DNA from: Thauera sp. 2A1
GTDB taxonomy: Bacteria > Pseudomonadota > Gammaproteobacteria > Burkholderiales > Rhodocyclaceae
Reading direction: 5' to 3'
DNA length: 64,000 nucleotides
NCBI RefSeq assembly: GCF_009469595.2
Contig: NZ_SSXV01000008.1
Location: 62,001 to 126,000 of the forward strand
The first letter of the stretch is position 1. Every line of letters begins with the position of its first letter. The position numbers were made by a program, and so were the translations under genes. A model generated the notes under the pieces. It worked only from the letters and a program-made list of their open reading frames with translations. It ran no database searches and was not told the origin of the DNA. Of this stretch, positions 1 through 7,408 are shown piece by piece.

Positions 1-140
1 TTGCGGTGGTTGATGAGGCTGCCGACTGCGTTGTAGCCGAACTGCTTGTAGTCGGTGGTCGATGAGGTATTGACGGTGCTCGGGTGCGGGTAGCGCAGCT
101 TCACCCGGCGGTCGTGGCCGTCGTACTCGTAGGGGCCAGC
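1..140 (-). pseudogene. RHS/YD-repeat protein remnant (both ends missing)
   Basis: The minus strand reads in one frame from position 140 to the window edge with YD-repeat character: PYEYDGHDRRVKLRYPHP, followed by a DYKQFGYNAVGSL-type segment. RHS repeat proteins are large secreted or surface polymorphic-toxin scaffolds. An in-frame TGA lies directly upstream at 141-143, so the 5' part has been cut off, probably by the event that brought in the adjacent toxin-antitoxin module. The 3' part continues beyond the window and cannot be judged. Confidence 0.55.
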
Positions 141-180
141 TCACGAAACGGGAAAATCGTATGGTAGTGGCGTGGATCTG

Positions 181-213
181 TACGGCAATCTGCCGTATAA
201 TTTCAGCCGGAGG
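181..213 (+). promoter_or_regulatory. Promoter/operator of the DUF1778-GNAT toxin-antitoxin operon
   Basis: A perfect 7-bp inverted repeat, TACGGCA-ATC-TGCCGTA (181-197), overlaps a consensus -10 box TATAAT (196-201). A strong ribosome binding site GGAGG (209-213) follows 9 bases before the antitoxin ATG. The palindrome sits where an RHH antitoxin would autorepress. The -35 region is weak, which fits a regulated promoter. Confidence 0.6.
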
Positions 214-221
214 ACAAGACT

Positions 222-503
222 ATGCCCGCAGCCATTTCTACCGCCCGCCTCGAAGCCCGGATCAGCACCGATCTGCATTCGATGCTCAAGCGCGCCGCCG
301 AACTTCAGGGGCGCACCATGACTGATTTCGTGGTCGCTGCCGTCCAGGACGCCGCGCAACGCGCCATCGAGCAAGCCGAGGTCATCCGCCTGTCGCTGGC
401 CGATCAGGAGTGCTTTGCACAAGCGTTGCTGTCGCCGCCGCAACCGGCCCCGGCCTTGGAACGCGCTTTCGCCCGTCGCCGCAAGCTCTTGCGTGCTGAA
501 TGA
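222..503 (+). CDS. DUF1778 ribbon-helix-helix antitoxin (TacA family)
   Basis: This 93-residue protein fits the DUF1778 family: an N-terminal RHH DNA-binding part (RLEARISTDLHSMLKRAAEL, then GRTMTDFVVAAVQDAA) and a C-terminal tail that in known members neutralises a GNAT toxin by wrapping its active site. It overlaps the GNAT gene by 4 bases, the usual coupled arrangement, and has a good ribosome binding site and a palindromic operator just upstream. Expected role: bind the toxin and, with it, repress the operon. The family assignment is firm; the toxin target is inferred from the family. Confidence 0.85.
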   Translation: MPAAISTARLEARISTDLHSMLKRAAELQGRTMTDFVVAAVQDAAQRAIEQAEVIRLSLADQECFAQALLSPPQPAPALERAFARRRKLLRAE

Positions 504-1021
504 GCAGCGCACCGTTCCTGCTCACGCCGCTCGATGCCGCGCATGTTCGCGCAGCGTTCAACTGCGGTTCAGAACCGCTTGAGCGCTACCTGCGGGAACA
601 AGTCACCCAAGATGTTCGCCGCCGTGTGGCTGCCTGCTTCGTGGCGTTGGCAGAAGGGCAGCGCATCGCGGGCTACTACACGCTGGCGTCGGCAAGCCTG
701 CTGCTGGCCGATCTTCCGGCCAGCGTCGGCAAGAAGCTGCCGCGCTATCCGACCGTCCCAGCGGTTCGCATGGGCCGCTTGGCCGTCGATCAGGCTTTCA
801 AAGGGCAAGGGCTTGGCGGCGCACTGCTGGCCGATGCGCTTGACCGTGCTGTCCGTTCCGAGATTGCCGCCTATGCCTTGATGGTGGATGCGAAGGACGA
901 GGCGGCAGCGGCCTTCTACCGACATCATGGCTTCATCGCTTTGCCCGACTCACCGTTCACGCTCTTCCTGCCGCTGGCAACGGTGGAGGCGTCTCGGAAA
1001 ACGGAAAATAGCGCGCGCTAA
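500..1021 (+). CDS. GNAT acetyltransferase toxin (TacT-like)
   Basis: This 173-residue GNAT-fold protein has the acetyl-CoA pyrophosphate loop GQGLGG in the segment RMGRLAVDQAFKGQGLGG and the family-typical VDAKDEAAAAFYRHHGF strand. TacT-type toxins acetylate the amino group of charged tRNAs and stop translation; DUF1778 partners counter them. It starts inside the end of the antitoxin gene. Oddity: the last ~12 codons and the TAA stop lie inside a degenerate 38-bp Tn3-family terminal repeat (985-1022), so the natural C-terminus (near FLPLATV) seems to have been replaced by transposon-end sequence. The catalytic core is intact, so activity is plausible. Confidence 0.85.
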   Translation: MSSAPFLLTPLDAAHVRAAFNCGSEPLERYLREQVTQDVRRRVAACFVALAEGQRIAGYYTLASASLLLADLPASVGKKLPRYPTVPAVRMGRLAVDQAFKGQGLGGALLADALDRAVRSEIAAYALMVDAKDEAAAAFYRHHGFIALPDSPFTLFLPLATVEASRKTENSAR

Positions 1022-1022
1022 G
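985..1022. repeat. Degenerate Tn21-type 38-bp terminal inverted repeat
   Basis: By hand alignment this segment matches the 38-bp ends at 25706-25743 and 48467-48504 at 32 of 38 positions, including the central GAAAACGGAAAATA core and the CGCTAAG inner end. Its outer end points left. It overlaps the 3' end of the GNAT toxin gene. It is probably a relic of an older Tn3-family insertion whose partner end is lost or is one of the other copies in the window. Confidence 0.6.
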
Positions 1023-1104
1023 CCGTTGGCATTCTTGCGCGTCAGGTTGGGCTATAGCTCAAATTGACGTTGACACCACTTATTGGCCTCATCGTCCTGG
1101 GCAT

Positions 1105-1227
1105 TCACTCGTTCATTAGCTTGCTGACCGCCTTACGGATCAGCGCATTGCGGCTCTCTCCCGCCTACGCGGCAACCGCCGTCAGCCGCTGCCCGGTCAC
1201 GTCATCGAAGTAGACATTGAAATGCAT
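1105..1227 (-). pseudogene. CopG/RHH-type antitoxin, interrupted by a stop
   Basis: From an ATG at 1227 the minus strand reads MHFNVYFDDVTGQRLTAVAA, then an in-frame TAG (1165-1167), then AGESRNALIRKAVSKLMNE and a TGA at 1105. The pattern (amphipathic strand, then two helices ending in a NALIRKAV-like motif) is that of short RHH antitoxins. The premature stop and the early end without the usual C-terminal toxin-binding tail make it a relic. No partner toxin is recognisable downstream. Confidence 0.5.
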
Positions 1228-1386
1228 ACACGGCTGCGGCACGCCGGTATCACGCGTCGTGATGTTATACGCTCGCTGTAACGGGCTACAGGCTGACCGC
1301 AGCGGCGCTCCCTTGACGCGCCGACCGCCGGACGCATGGCGTCCTGAACGCACAGGGTCGGCGTTTGGGGATCGCGATTTCCGATA

Positions 1387-1426
1387 TTGCGCATTTATCG
1401 TTAATTAAGATAATCTGCATTTATCG
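1387..1426 (+). promoter_or_regulatory. Promoter and operator-like repeats of hipBA
   Basis: Two direct copies of GCATTTATCG (1391-1400 and 1417-1426) flank an inverted repeat TTATC-N9-GATAA (1395-1399/1409-1413). A likely -10 box GATAAT (1409-1414) lies 16 bases after TTGCGC (1387-1392). HipB-type repressors bind palindromes of this size. The overlap of palindrome and -10 suggests autorepression. Confidence 0.45.
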
Positions 1427-1445
1427 GCTTTCCCGCTAGAAGTCC

Positions 1446-1685
1446 ATGCTCAGGCTCAACTCCCCCCAGCAGACCGGCCAGATTCTCGTCACTCGACGAA
1501 AGGCGCTCAGCCTGTCCCAGGCAGCCGTCGCGGCAAGCCTCGGCATCAGTCAGAACCGTCTCTCGGAGCTGGAAGCCCATCCCGAGCGCTTCACGCTCGA
1601 CCGTCTCCTCGCCCTGGCGAGCCAGCTCGGCCTGGAACTTGTGCTCCAGGACAAGACGCCGCCCACCAATGAGAGCGAGTGGTAA
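1446..1685 (+). CDS. hipB: HipB-like XRE antitoxin
   Basis: A 79-residue helix-turn-helix protein of the Cro/CI (XRE) type: the core SLSQAAVAASLGISQNRLSE contains the recognition helix. The gene ends within one base of the downstream HipA gene. As an antitoxin it would bind and inactivate HipA and repress the operon through the upstream repeats. The length fits compact HipB proteins. There is only a weak ribosome binding site (AGAAG) before the ATG. Confidence 0.82.
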   Translation: MLRLNSPQQTGQILVTRRKALSLSQAAVAASLGISQNRLSELEAHPERFTLDRLLALASQLGLELVLQDKTPPTNESEW

Positions 1686-3016
1686 TGATGGGGCGCCCTG
1701 CCCACACCCGCGCTCTCAATGCGTGGACCAACGGCAGGCTGGTTGGCCAGTGGCGTTTGCCGGGGCGGGGACCGACCGAGTTCCAGTACGAGCCGGCCTG
1801 GATCGCCTCGCCCGAAGGGCGCCCCCTGTCTCTGTCGTTGCCCTTCACGCTGGACAATCTGCCCCTGCGCGGCGACGTTGTCCGCAACTACTTCGACAAC
1901 CTTCTGCCCGACAGCGACCGCATCCGTGCGCGCCTGCAGTCGCGCTTTCGCACGGAAAGCACCGGAGCCTTCGATCTGCTGCAGGCCATCGGGCGCGACT
2001 GCGTGGGTGCCGTGCAACTGCTGCCCGATAACGTCGAACCCGACAGCGTGTTTCGCATCGACGTAGAGCCGCTCGACGACGCGGGCGTGGAACGGATCCT
2101 CAGGGGCACCGTGTCCCTGAGCGGCGTTCTCGGTCTGGCCGCGGTGGAGGAAGGCGAGTTCCGCATCTCGATTGCGGGTGCCCAGGAGAAGACCGCACTA
2201 ACCTGGCATGCGGGTCAATGGTGCCGCCCCTGCGGCGCCACGCCCACCACTCACATCTTCAAGTTGCCGCTGGGTCTGGTCGGCAACCGTCAGGCGGACA
2301 TGCGCACTTCGGTCGAAAACGAGTGGCTCTGCGCCCAACTCCTGGCCGGCTTTGGTCTGCCGGTTGCGCCTTGCAAGATCGAGCGCTTCGGTGACCAGAA
2401 AGTCCTGGTCGTGGAACGCTTCGACCGCCGGCTGGCGAGCGCCGGCGACTATTGGCTGCGCTTGCCCCAGGAGGACTTCTGCCAAGCCACCGGCACCCCC
2501 CCCGGGGCAAAGTACGAAGCCGATGGCGGCCCCGGCCTGATGGACATCGCGCGCATCCTGCAGAATTCGGAAACGCGCGAGGCCGATCTCCGGACGCTTC
2601 TGAAGGCGCAATTGCTCTTCTGGATGCTCGCGGCGACCGACGGCCATGCCAAGAACTTTTCGCTCTTCCTGCTCCCCGGCGGGCGCTACCGCCTGACACC
2701 GCTCTACGACGTGTTGTCGGCCTGGCCGGTCACCGGCACGGGCCCAAATCAACTCGATTACGAGAAGCTTCGCCTGGCCATGGCCGTGCGCGGCAAGAAC
2801 ACCCACTACAGGCTGCGCGACATCCAGCGCCGGCACTTCAACGATATGGCCCGCAAGTGTGGCCTCGGTGCCGACATGGAGCCCCTCATCGACGAACTGG
2901 TGTCCCGCACCCCCCGCGTGCTCGAGGCGGTGAGCCGGGCACTGCCACCGGATTTCCCGCCGGACGTTTTCGATGCGGTCGCTGCTGGTCTGCGTAGCTC
3001 GGCCAAGCGGCTATGA
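1685..3016 (+). CDS. hipA: HipA-family serine/threonine kinase toxin
   Basis: A full-length HipA (about 443 residues). The N-terminal couple-HipA domain has LSLPFTLDNLPLRGDVVRNY; the kinase-fold C-terminal domain has the nucleotide loop region ISIAGAQEKTAL, the catalytic segment ATDGHAKNFSLFL (Asp and Asn of the catalytic loop) and the metal-binding LYDVLS. HipA kinases phosphorylate aminoacyl-tRNA synthetases (GltX in E. coli) and arrest growth. The ATG at 1685 overlaps the hipB stop; a GTG at 1679 is an alternative. No frame disruption is seen, so the module is probably active. Confidence 0.87.
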   Translation: MMGRPAHTRALNAWTNGRLVGQWRLPGRGPTEFQYEPAWIASPEGRPLSLSLPFTLDNLPLRGDVVRNYFDNLLPDSDRIRARLQSRFRTESTGAFDLLQAIGRDCVGAVQLLPDNVEPDSVFRIDVEPLDDAGVERILRGTVSLSGVLGLAAVEEGEFRISIAGAQEKTALTWHAGQWCRPCGATPTTHIFKLPLGLVGNRQADMRTSVENEWLCAQLLAGFGLPVAPCKIERFGDQKVLVVERFDRRLASAGDYWLRLPQEDFCQATGTPPGAKYEADGGPGLMDIARILQNSETREADLRTLLKAQLLFWMLAATDGHAKNFSLFLLPGGRYRLTPLYDVLSAWPVTGTGPNQLDYEKLRLAMAVRGKNTHYRLRDIQRRHFNDMARKCGLGADMEPLIDELVSRTPRVLEAVSRALPPDFPPDVFDAVAAGLRSSAKRL

Positions 3017-3230
3017 GCGGTCGGTGCGTCTGGCGGGACGGCTCGCCGGTGACCGCTACCTGCGGGTGAGCCGCCCGCCCGCGCAGGTGCAAGTGCGGGC
3101 GACCAGCGGCGCCTCAGTTGCCCGGGAGACCCGATGACGCGTGCCGTCGCGCTGTCCGCTCGAGCATGAATTCCTGTACGTTTACCCACCCACACATCGA
3201 CGTCATTGCGCTCCCCGCGCGAGAGGCCCC

Positions 3231-4301
3231 ATGGAACCCGCTGACACTGCGCACCGCACAACCTATGCAATTAAGCGTCAGTCGACCCAACGCGACGCCA
3301 CCCCCGCCCCCGATCTCTTCGACAGCCTCGAGCGCTGGCTCAACACACCTGACCTCGCCTATGCCTCCTGGCTCAATCACCAGAGGCTGCGTGCCTCCAC
3401 GAAGACGGTCTACACGGCCATGTTCGGCCGCTTCTGCCAATGGCTCCAGGCCCAGGGCCGCCGTCTGGACACGCTCGACGCCGACGACATCCGGCGCTTT
3501 CTCGACAGCGCGGGCAGCGCGCCGCGCCAGCGGGCCCAGCGCGGGCGGCAGCGCCAGCAGTACGTGCGCCAGCTCGAGCGCGTGTTCGCGCATCTGGGCG
3601 CGCTGGGCTACCGCGGTGACAACGTCGGCAGTCTCGCGGGCGCCGAACAGGTGGGGCAGGGCAACGATCAGCCGGGCCGGTTCCTAAGCGCGGCCGAATG
3701 CGAGGCGCTGATTGCGCTGCTGACGACGACACTGGCGGACCTCGCGCAGGAGGGGAAGGGCGCCGAGGCGTGGATCGAGTACCGGGATCTGGCGCTGGTC
3801 GCGGTGATGCTGGGGGCAGGGTTGAAGGTGCGGGATGTGGTGGGTCTGACGCTTAATTGCATTGATTTGGTGGAGGAACGCATCGAACTGAGCCGCCCGG
3901 GGTGCGCCCACCGTGCCCGCATCCTTGGCTTTGCCGTCGCGCCGATCCGGGCGTGGCTCGCGCTCCAGGACCAGATCCACGGCGCCGCGGACGCGTCGCC
4001 CGTGCGCAAGGTGTTCGAGGCGGACCGCTCGGCCGGCTTCGGACGCCTGAGCAAGAAGGTCACGCTCTCCGCCTCCTCGGTCCACCGCCGCACGCAGAAG
4101 CTGCTCGAGGGGGCGGGCATCACCGGCGAGCGGGCGTGTGCGCAGACGCTGCGCAACACCTATGTGGGACTGCTCATCGACGGCGGCGCCACCGACGAGC
4201 AGTTGATCGACTATCTGGGGCTGCAGGCCTCGATTAGCGCACAACGCTTGCGCGCCAGTTTCGCGCGTGCAAAGGCTTTGCCGGCTGGGAGGCACTGTTG
4301 A
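3231..4301 (+). CDS. Tyrosine recombinase/integrase-like protein with degenerate active site
   Basis: The protein (356 residues from ATG 3231, preceded by GAGAGG) has an N-terminal SAM-like core-binding domain (WLNHQRLRASTKTVYTAMF) and a C-terminal catalytic-like domain. Usual catalytic positions appear altered: the first Arg reads Lys (GAGLKVRDVVGL), the HxxR box reads QTLRNTY, the second His reads Leu (DYLGLQAS), and no clear nucleophilic Tyr is visible near the end. It may be a DNA-binding or accessory relative of Xer/integrase proteins rather than an active integrase. A GTG at 3141 could extend it by 30 residues. Confidence 0.6.
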   Translation: MEPADTAHRTTYAIKRQSTQRDATPAPDLFDSLERWLNTPDLAYASWLNHQRLRASTKTVYTAMFGRFCQWLQAQGRRLDTLDADDIRRFLDSAGSAPRQRAQRGRQRQQYVRQLERVFAHLGALGYRGDNVGSLAGAEQVGQGNDQPGRFLSAAECEALIALLTTTLADLAQEGKGAEAWIEYRDLALVAVMLGAGLKVRDVVGLTLNCIDLVEERIELSRPGCAHRARILGFAVAPIRAWLALQDQIHGAADASPVRKVFEADRSAGFGRLSKKVTLSASSVHRRTQKLLEGAGITGERACAQTLRNTYVGLLIDGGATDEQLIDYLGLQASISAQRLRASFARAKALPAGRHC

Positions 4302-4951
4302 TCCGCCCCCACCTCACCGGCCGCCACTCAAGCATCGTGGGCTCCTCTGATGCTGAGTGGCGGGACGCAGCGCTGCAGGCGGCCACGTGACAAACCAGCG
4401 CCGCCGGCTGGCGAACCGGGAAGGTTGACGACTGCTCTCGTGCCGCGACTACGATGGCCCCTGGCACGCAAGCAGCACGCTGCAAACGTCCAGGTCAGGC
4501 GGCACCGATCATCACAACGTTGTCACTTCGACGCACATCGTTGCTTGCCACCGTCACCAGGAATCGGTCAAGTCGACGACCGCTACGGTCATCCAGGGTG
4601 CCGCGACATTATCCGAATGGGATGACGGCTTACGCCTGTCGTGCCCTCCCGTAATCGACCGAGACCGGGCATCCGGATTTCCCCGAAGCCGCCGGTGAGG
4701 CACGGTGGCCTTCTGTGAGTTTCGCTGCCACGAAGCTGCCGTTCGTGACCTCACGACTACGGCCACAAGCCGGCAATCGCCACCCAATCCGAATAGCGGC
4801 CATCCGGGCGAGGCGGTATGCTACGGGACTGTGTTCCAGATGGGCCGCTTCGACCCGCTAGCCCGTCGGCTGCTGCTTTTCCTCTCTTGTTGTTCTGTAT
4901 TGCGCATAGTTTCTGCTTCTAAACAGTAACTTGTAGAACAAGTTAGCCCAC
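4302..4951. other. 650-bp stretch without recognisable genes
   Basis: No open frame here has family character. The stretch shares the short motif CGAAGCTGCCGTTCGT (around 4733-4748) with a close variant near 6481-6495, suggesting decayed copies of an intergenic repeat. No tRNA or terminator hairpin was seen. Confidence 0.4.
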
Positions 4952-5704
4952 ATGACCGAGCCTCAGTTCCAACTGTCCCGTGTATCCGGCGCACCCGTCT
5001 CCGACGAGGAGTTGATCGCCGACCTGCAACGGATCGCGTCAGCTCTCGGTTCCGACACAGTGCCCCAAAAGACTTACGGGGCCCGTGGGACGTTTGACTA
5101 CAGCACTCTTATTCGCAGGTTCGGTTCTTGGAACAATGCGCTCCGATTGGCCGGCTTATCTATTGCGAACGAGATCAACATTTCCGACGAGCGGCTCTTC
5201 GAGAACTTGCTTGTGCTCTGGCAGCACTTCGGGCGTCAGCCTCGGCGCAGTGAGCTAGCGTCGCCACCGTCCGTTATCTCCCAGACCCCATACAACCGCC
5301 GGTTCGGTTCTTGGACTGCGGCCCTTGAAGCCTTTGTAAGTTTCGCAAACGGTGCAGGCGCTGAATCGCCTACTGCATCTGCTGGCGTAACGCCGTCCCG
5401 GCGCACTGGGCGCGACCCTTCGCTTCGCCTTCGCTGGCACGTACTCCAACGAGACCGCTTTTGCTGTCGCGGGTGCGGCACGAGCCCCGCGCTCACTACC
5501 GGCGTTGAGCTTCATGTCGATCACATCGTCCCGTGGAGCAAGGGAGGAGAAACCGTTCTTGAAAACCTGCAAACGCTTTGTTCCGTATGCAACCTTGGCA
5601 AATCGAATGTGGGCGAACCCATCATTCCACCGGACCTGCGCGAAAAGCCGCGCAGGCCGGTGAATTCAGACGTTAGAGCGCAGGGGAAAGATCATGGCGT
5701 CTGA
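4952..5704 (+). CDS. HNH endonuclease with HNH-associated repeats
   Basis: This 250-residue protein has two related N-terminal repeats of the homing-endonuclease-associated type (RRFGSWNNALRLAGL near residue 50 and NRRFGSWTAALEAFV near 110). A C-terminal HNH nuclease domain follows: LRLRWHVLQRDRFCCRGCG, ELHVDHIVPWSKGG and LQTLCSVCNLGKSN, with the two CxxC pairs that bind structural zinc and the His of the HNH core. It should be a DNA-cleaving metalloenzyme, with repeats that read target DNA. It overlaps the next gene by 11 bases, so the two are probably co-expressed. Lying between a recombinase and a STAND gene, it could be a homing or a defence nuclease. Confidence 0.75.
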   Translation: MTEPQFQLSRVSGAPVSDEELIADLQRIASALGSDTVPQKTYGARGTFDYSTLIRRFGSWNNALRLAGLSIANEINISDERLFENLLVLWQHFGRQPRRSELASPPSVISQTPYNRRFGSWTAALEAFVSFANGAGAESPTASAGVTPSRRTGRDPSLRLRWHVLQRDRFCCRGCGTSPALTTGVELHVDHIVPWSKGGETVLENLQTLCSVCNLGKSNVGEPIIPPDLREKPRRPVNSDVRAQGKDHGV

Positions 5705-6365
5705 CAGGCTTGAACCACCAAAGGCAACCAAGGGTGATGCGGCGCATGCGCTCGCCAAAGCTGGCCTTTCTGCAATTCCAGTTGTCGGCGGCCCCGCAGT
5801 TGAGTTGTTTCAGCACTTGATACAGCCTCCCTTGGAGCGTAGAAGAGTTGAGTGGATGGCCTCAGTCGGGGATAAGCTACAGGAGCTAGAGGATCGTGGC
5901 ATCGATCTAGCGGAACTGGGTCAAAAGGACGAGTTCATCTCTGCGGTCATGCACGCTTCTCAGATTGCGCTGCGGACCCACCAAGATGAGAAGAGAGAGG
6001 CACTTCGCAATGCTGTGTTCAATGTGGCTGCCGGGCAATCGCCGGGGGAGGCACTTGAGCACATTTTTTTTGAGTGGATTGACTCGCTTTCCGTCTTGCA
6101 TCTCCAAATACTCAGGCTCTTTCAGAGCCCCACCCCGCCTCCCAGCATGAGCATGGGAGGCCTGAGTAGCGTCCTTGAGTACAACATGCCGCAGCTAAGG
6201 GGGTGTGGGCACATCTACAACCAAGTCTGGAAAGATCTCTACTCACGTGGATTGGTCAATACAGAGGGAATGAACGTAACAATGACTGATCAAGGCCTTG
6301 CAGCTAAGCGCACCTCGGACATAGGAGATGCATTTCTCCGGTTTGTCTCGGAGCCTGCGCTCTAA
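5694..6365 (+). CDS. Conserved hypothetical protein co-transcribed with the HNH nuclease
   Basis: A 223-residue protein of unknown function. The N-terminal ~45 residues contain a short hydrophobic stretch (AGLSAIPVVGGPAVELF) that could be membrane-associated. The middle is helical and charged (RRVEWMASVGDKLQELEDRG), and the C-terminal part looks like a winged-helix fold (LSVLHLQILRLF, then YNQVWKDLYSRGLVNTEG and MTDQG). Proteins of this look occur scattered in accessory regions. Its ATG lies within the end of the HNH gene. G+C is visibly lower than in the neighbours, a sign of transfer. No catalytic motif is evident. Confidence 0.6.
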   Translation: MASDRLEPPKATKGDAAHALAKAGLSAIPVVGGPAVELFQHLIQPPLERRRVEWMASVGDKLQELEDRGIDLAELGQKDEFISAVMHASQIALRTHQDEKREALRNAVFNVAAGQSPGEALEHIFFEWIDSLSVLHLQILRLFQSPTPPPSMSMGGLSSVLEYNMPQLRGCGHIYNQVWKDLYSRGLVNTEGMNVTMTDQGLAAKRTSDIGDAFLRFVSEPAL

Positions 6366-6899
6366 TTCAGGTGTTGAACGACAGCTTTCCAAAAAGCTCA
6401 AGGGCGGCATTGGGTCGGGATGCGACTGACGTCTCTTCGAGTTCACCGCCGGAAAGCGGCCGCTGAAGTTTCACTTCCCGGAAGCAGCCGTTCGTAGCCG
6501 AGTGCTGACGACCCTGAGCTGCCTGATGATGTTTGCAAGGTCGAAGTCGGCTTTCTGACCTTCAAGCTGCCAGTCGTTTCTCCAAGCTGACCGAGTCGTC
6601 CTCGGCCAATCCGGACGCTGGGCCTTCCGATCCCGAACAGCCGGTATGTCACCGTAAGCTGCCCGCCGCCGAGGATCTGTGCCGGGCGTCAGCTTCCGAT
6701 CGACGAACTCACGCTGGCGGGCCCAAAGGCGACGGCCGTGCTCCAGACGGACAATGGTCCACTCCAGGAGGTCGAGCGGACAGTCGCGAGAGGTTCCGGG
6801 TGGCGGCAGCCCGGGCCAGTCCGACAATGGCTTTGAATTTCCTATCATTGACGGGCAGCGCAGGAGCGTAGCCTGCGGGCCAACTGGCTAATTCATGCC
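6366..6899. other. Gene-free stretch between hypothetical gene and decayed HAD gene
   Basis: No frame resembles a known protein. Part of it (near 6481-6495, GAAGCAGCCGTTCGT) repeats a motif found in the 4302-4951 gap. It is probably degraded sequence; no RNA gene or terminator was recognised. Confidence 0.35.
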
Positions 6900-7408
6900 G
6901 ACATCGCCGCTGAAATCGGCCCGAGCGGCGGGAACACTGCCGTGGCGGTGCTGCGCGACGCCGGCCTACATTTCACCTTCGACAGCGTCACCACCGCATT
7001 CCTGCTGAAGGAGGGGCCTGCTGCTGGTCGCTGTGGTGCTCAACCCGTGCTTTTACGAGCCGGACGGATTCACGCTGGATCTCGGCGCCTTCGTCGCCGC
7101 CCTGGGGTACGGCGCCGGCATCCAACGCCGAAATTGTCGGCAAACCCGCCGCCCCTTTCTTCCTCGGCCCGCTGGCCGAACCGGGGGTCGCCCCCGGCGA
7201 GGCGGTGCTGATCAGCGACCACTTGCGGGACGACATCGGCGGGCCGCAAGCAGTGGGGATTCCGGGGATTCTGGTGCGGACGGGGAAGTTCCGGCCGGGG
7301 GACGAGGCCGATCCGGCGGTGCGGCCCGCCTTGGTGGTCGCGAACTTGAGAGCGGCAGTGGCGGCCATCCTGACTGACGACCAAAGACGCATCTCTGATA
7401 ACCCCTAA
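6900..7408 (+). pseudogene. HAD-superfamily phosphatase (LHPP/HDHD2-like), frameshifted
   Basis: Parts of a HAD-IIA phosphatase are spread over several frames: CFYEPDGFTLDLGAFVAALG in one frame, then AEIVGKPAAPFFLGPLAEPG and GEAVLISDHLRDDIGGPQAV, ending with GIPGILVRTGKFRPGDE in another. These match the order of the conserved KP...F.....G....A..IGDD...D..GA...G..GILV.TGK motifs, although the usual GDD reads SDH. The N-terminal nucleophile DxD region is missing. The gene is clearly dead and its TAA overlaps the convergent STAND gene end. Confidence 0.6.
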
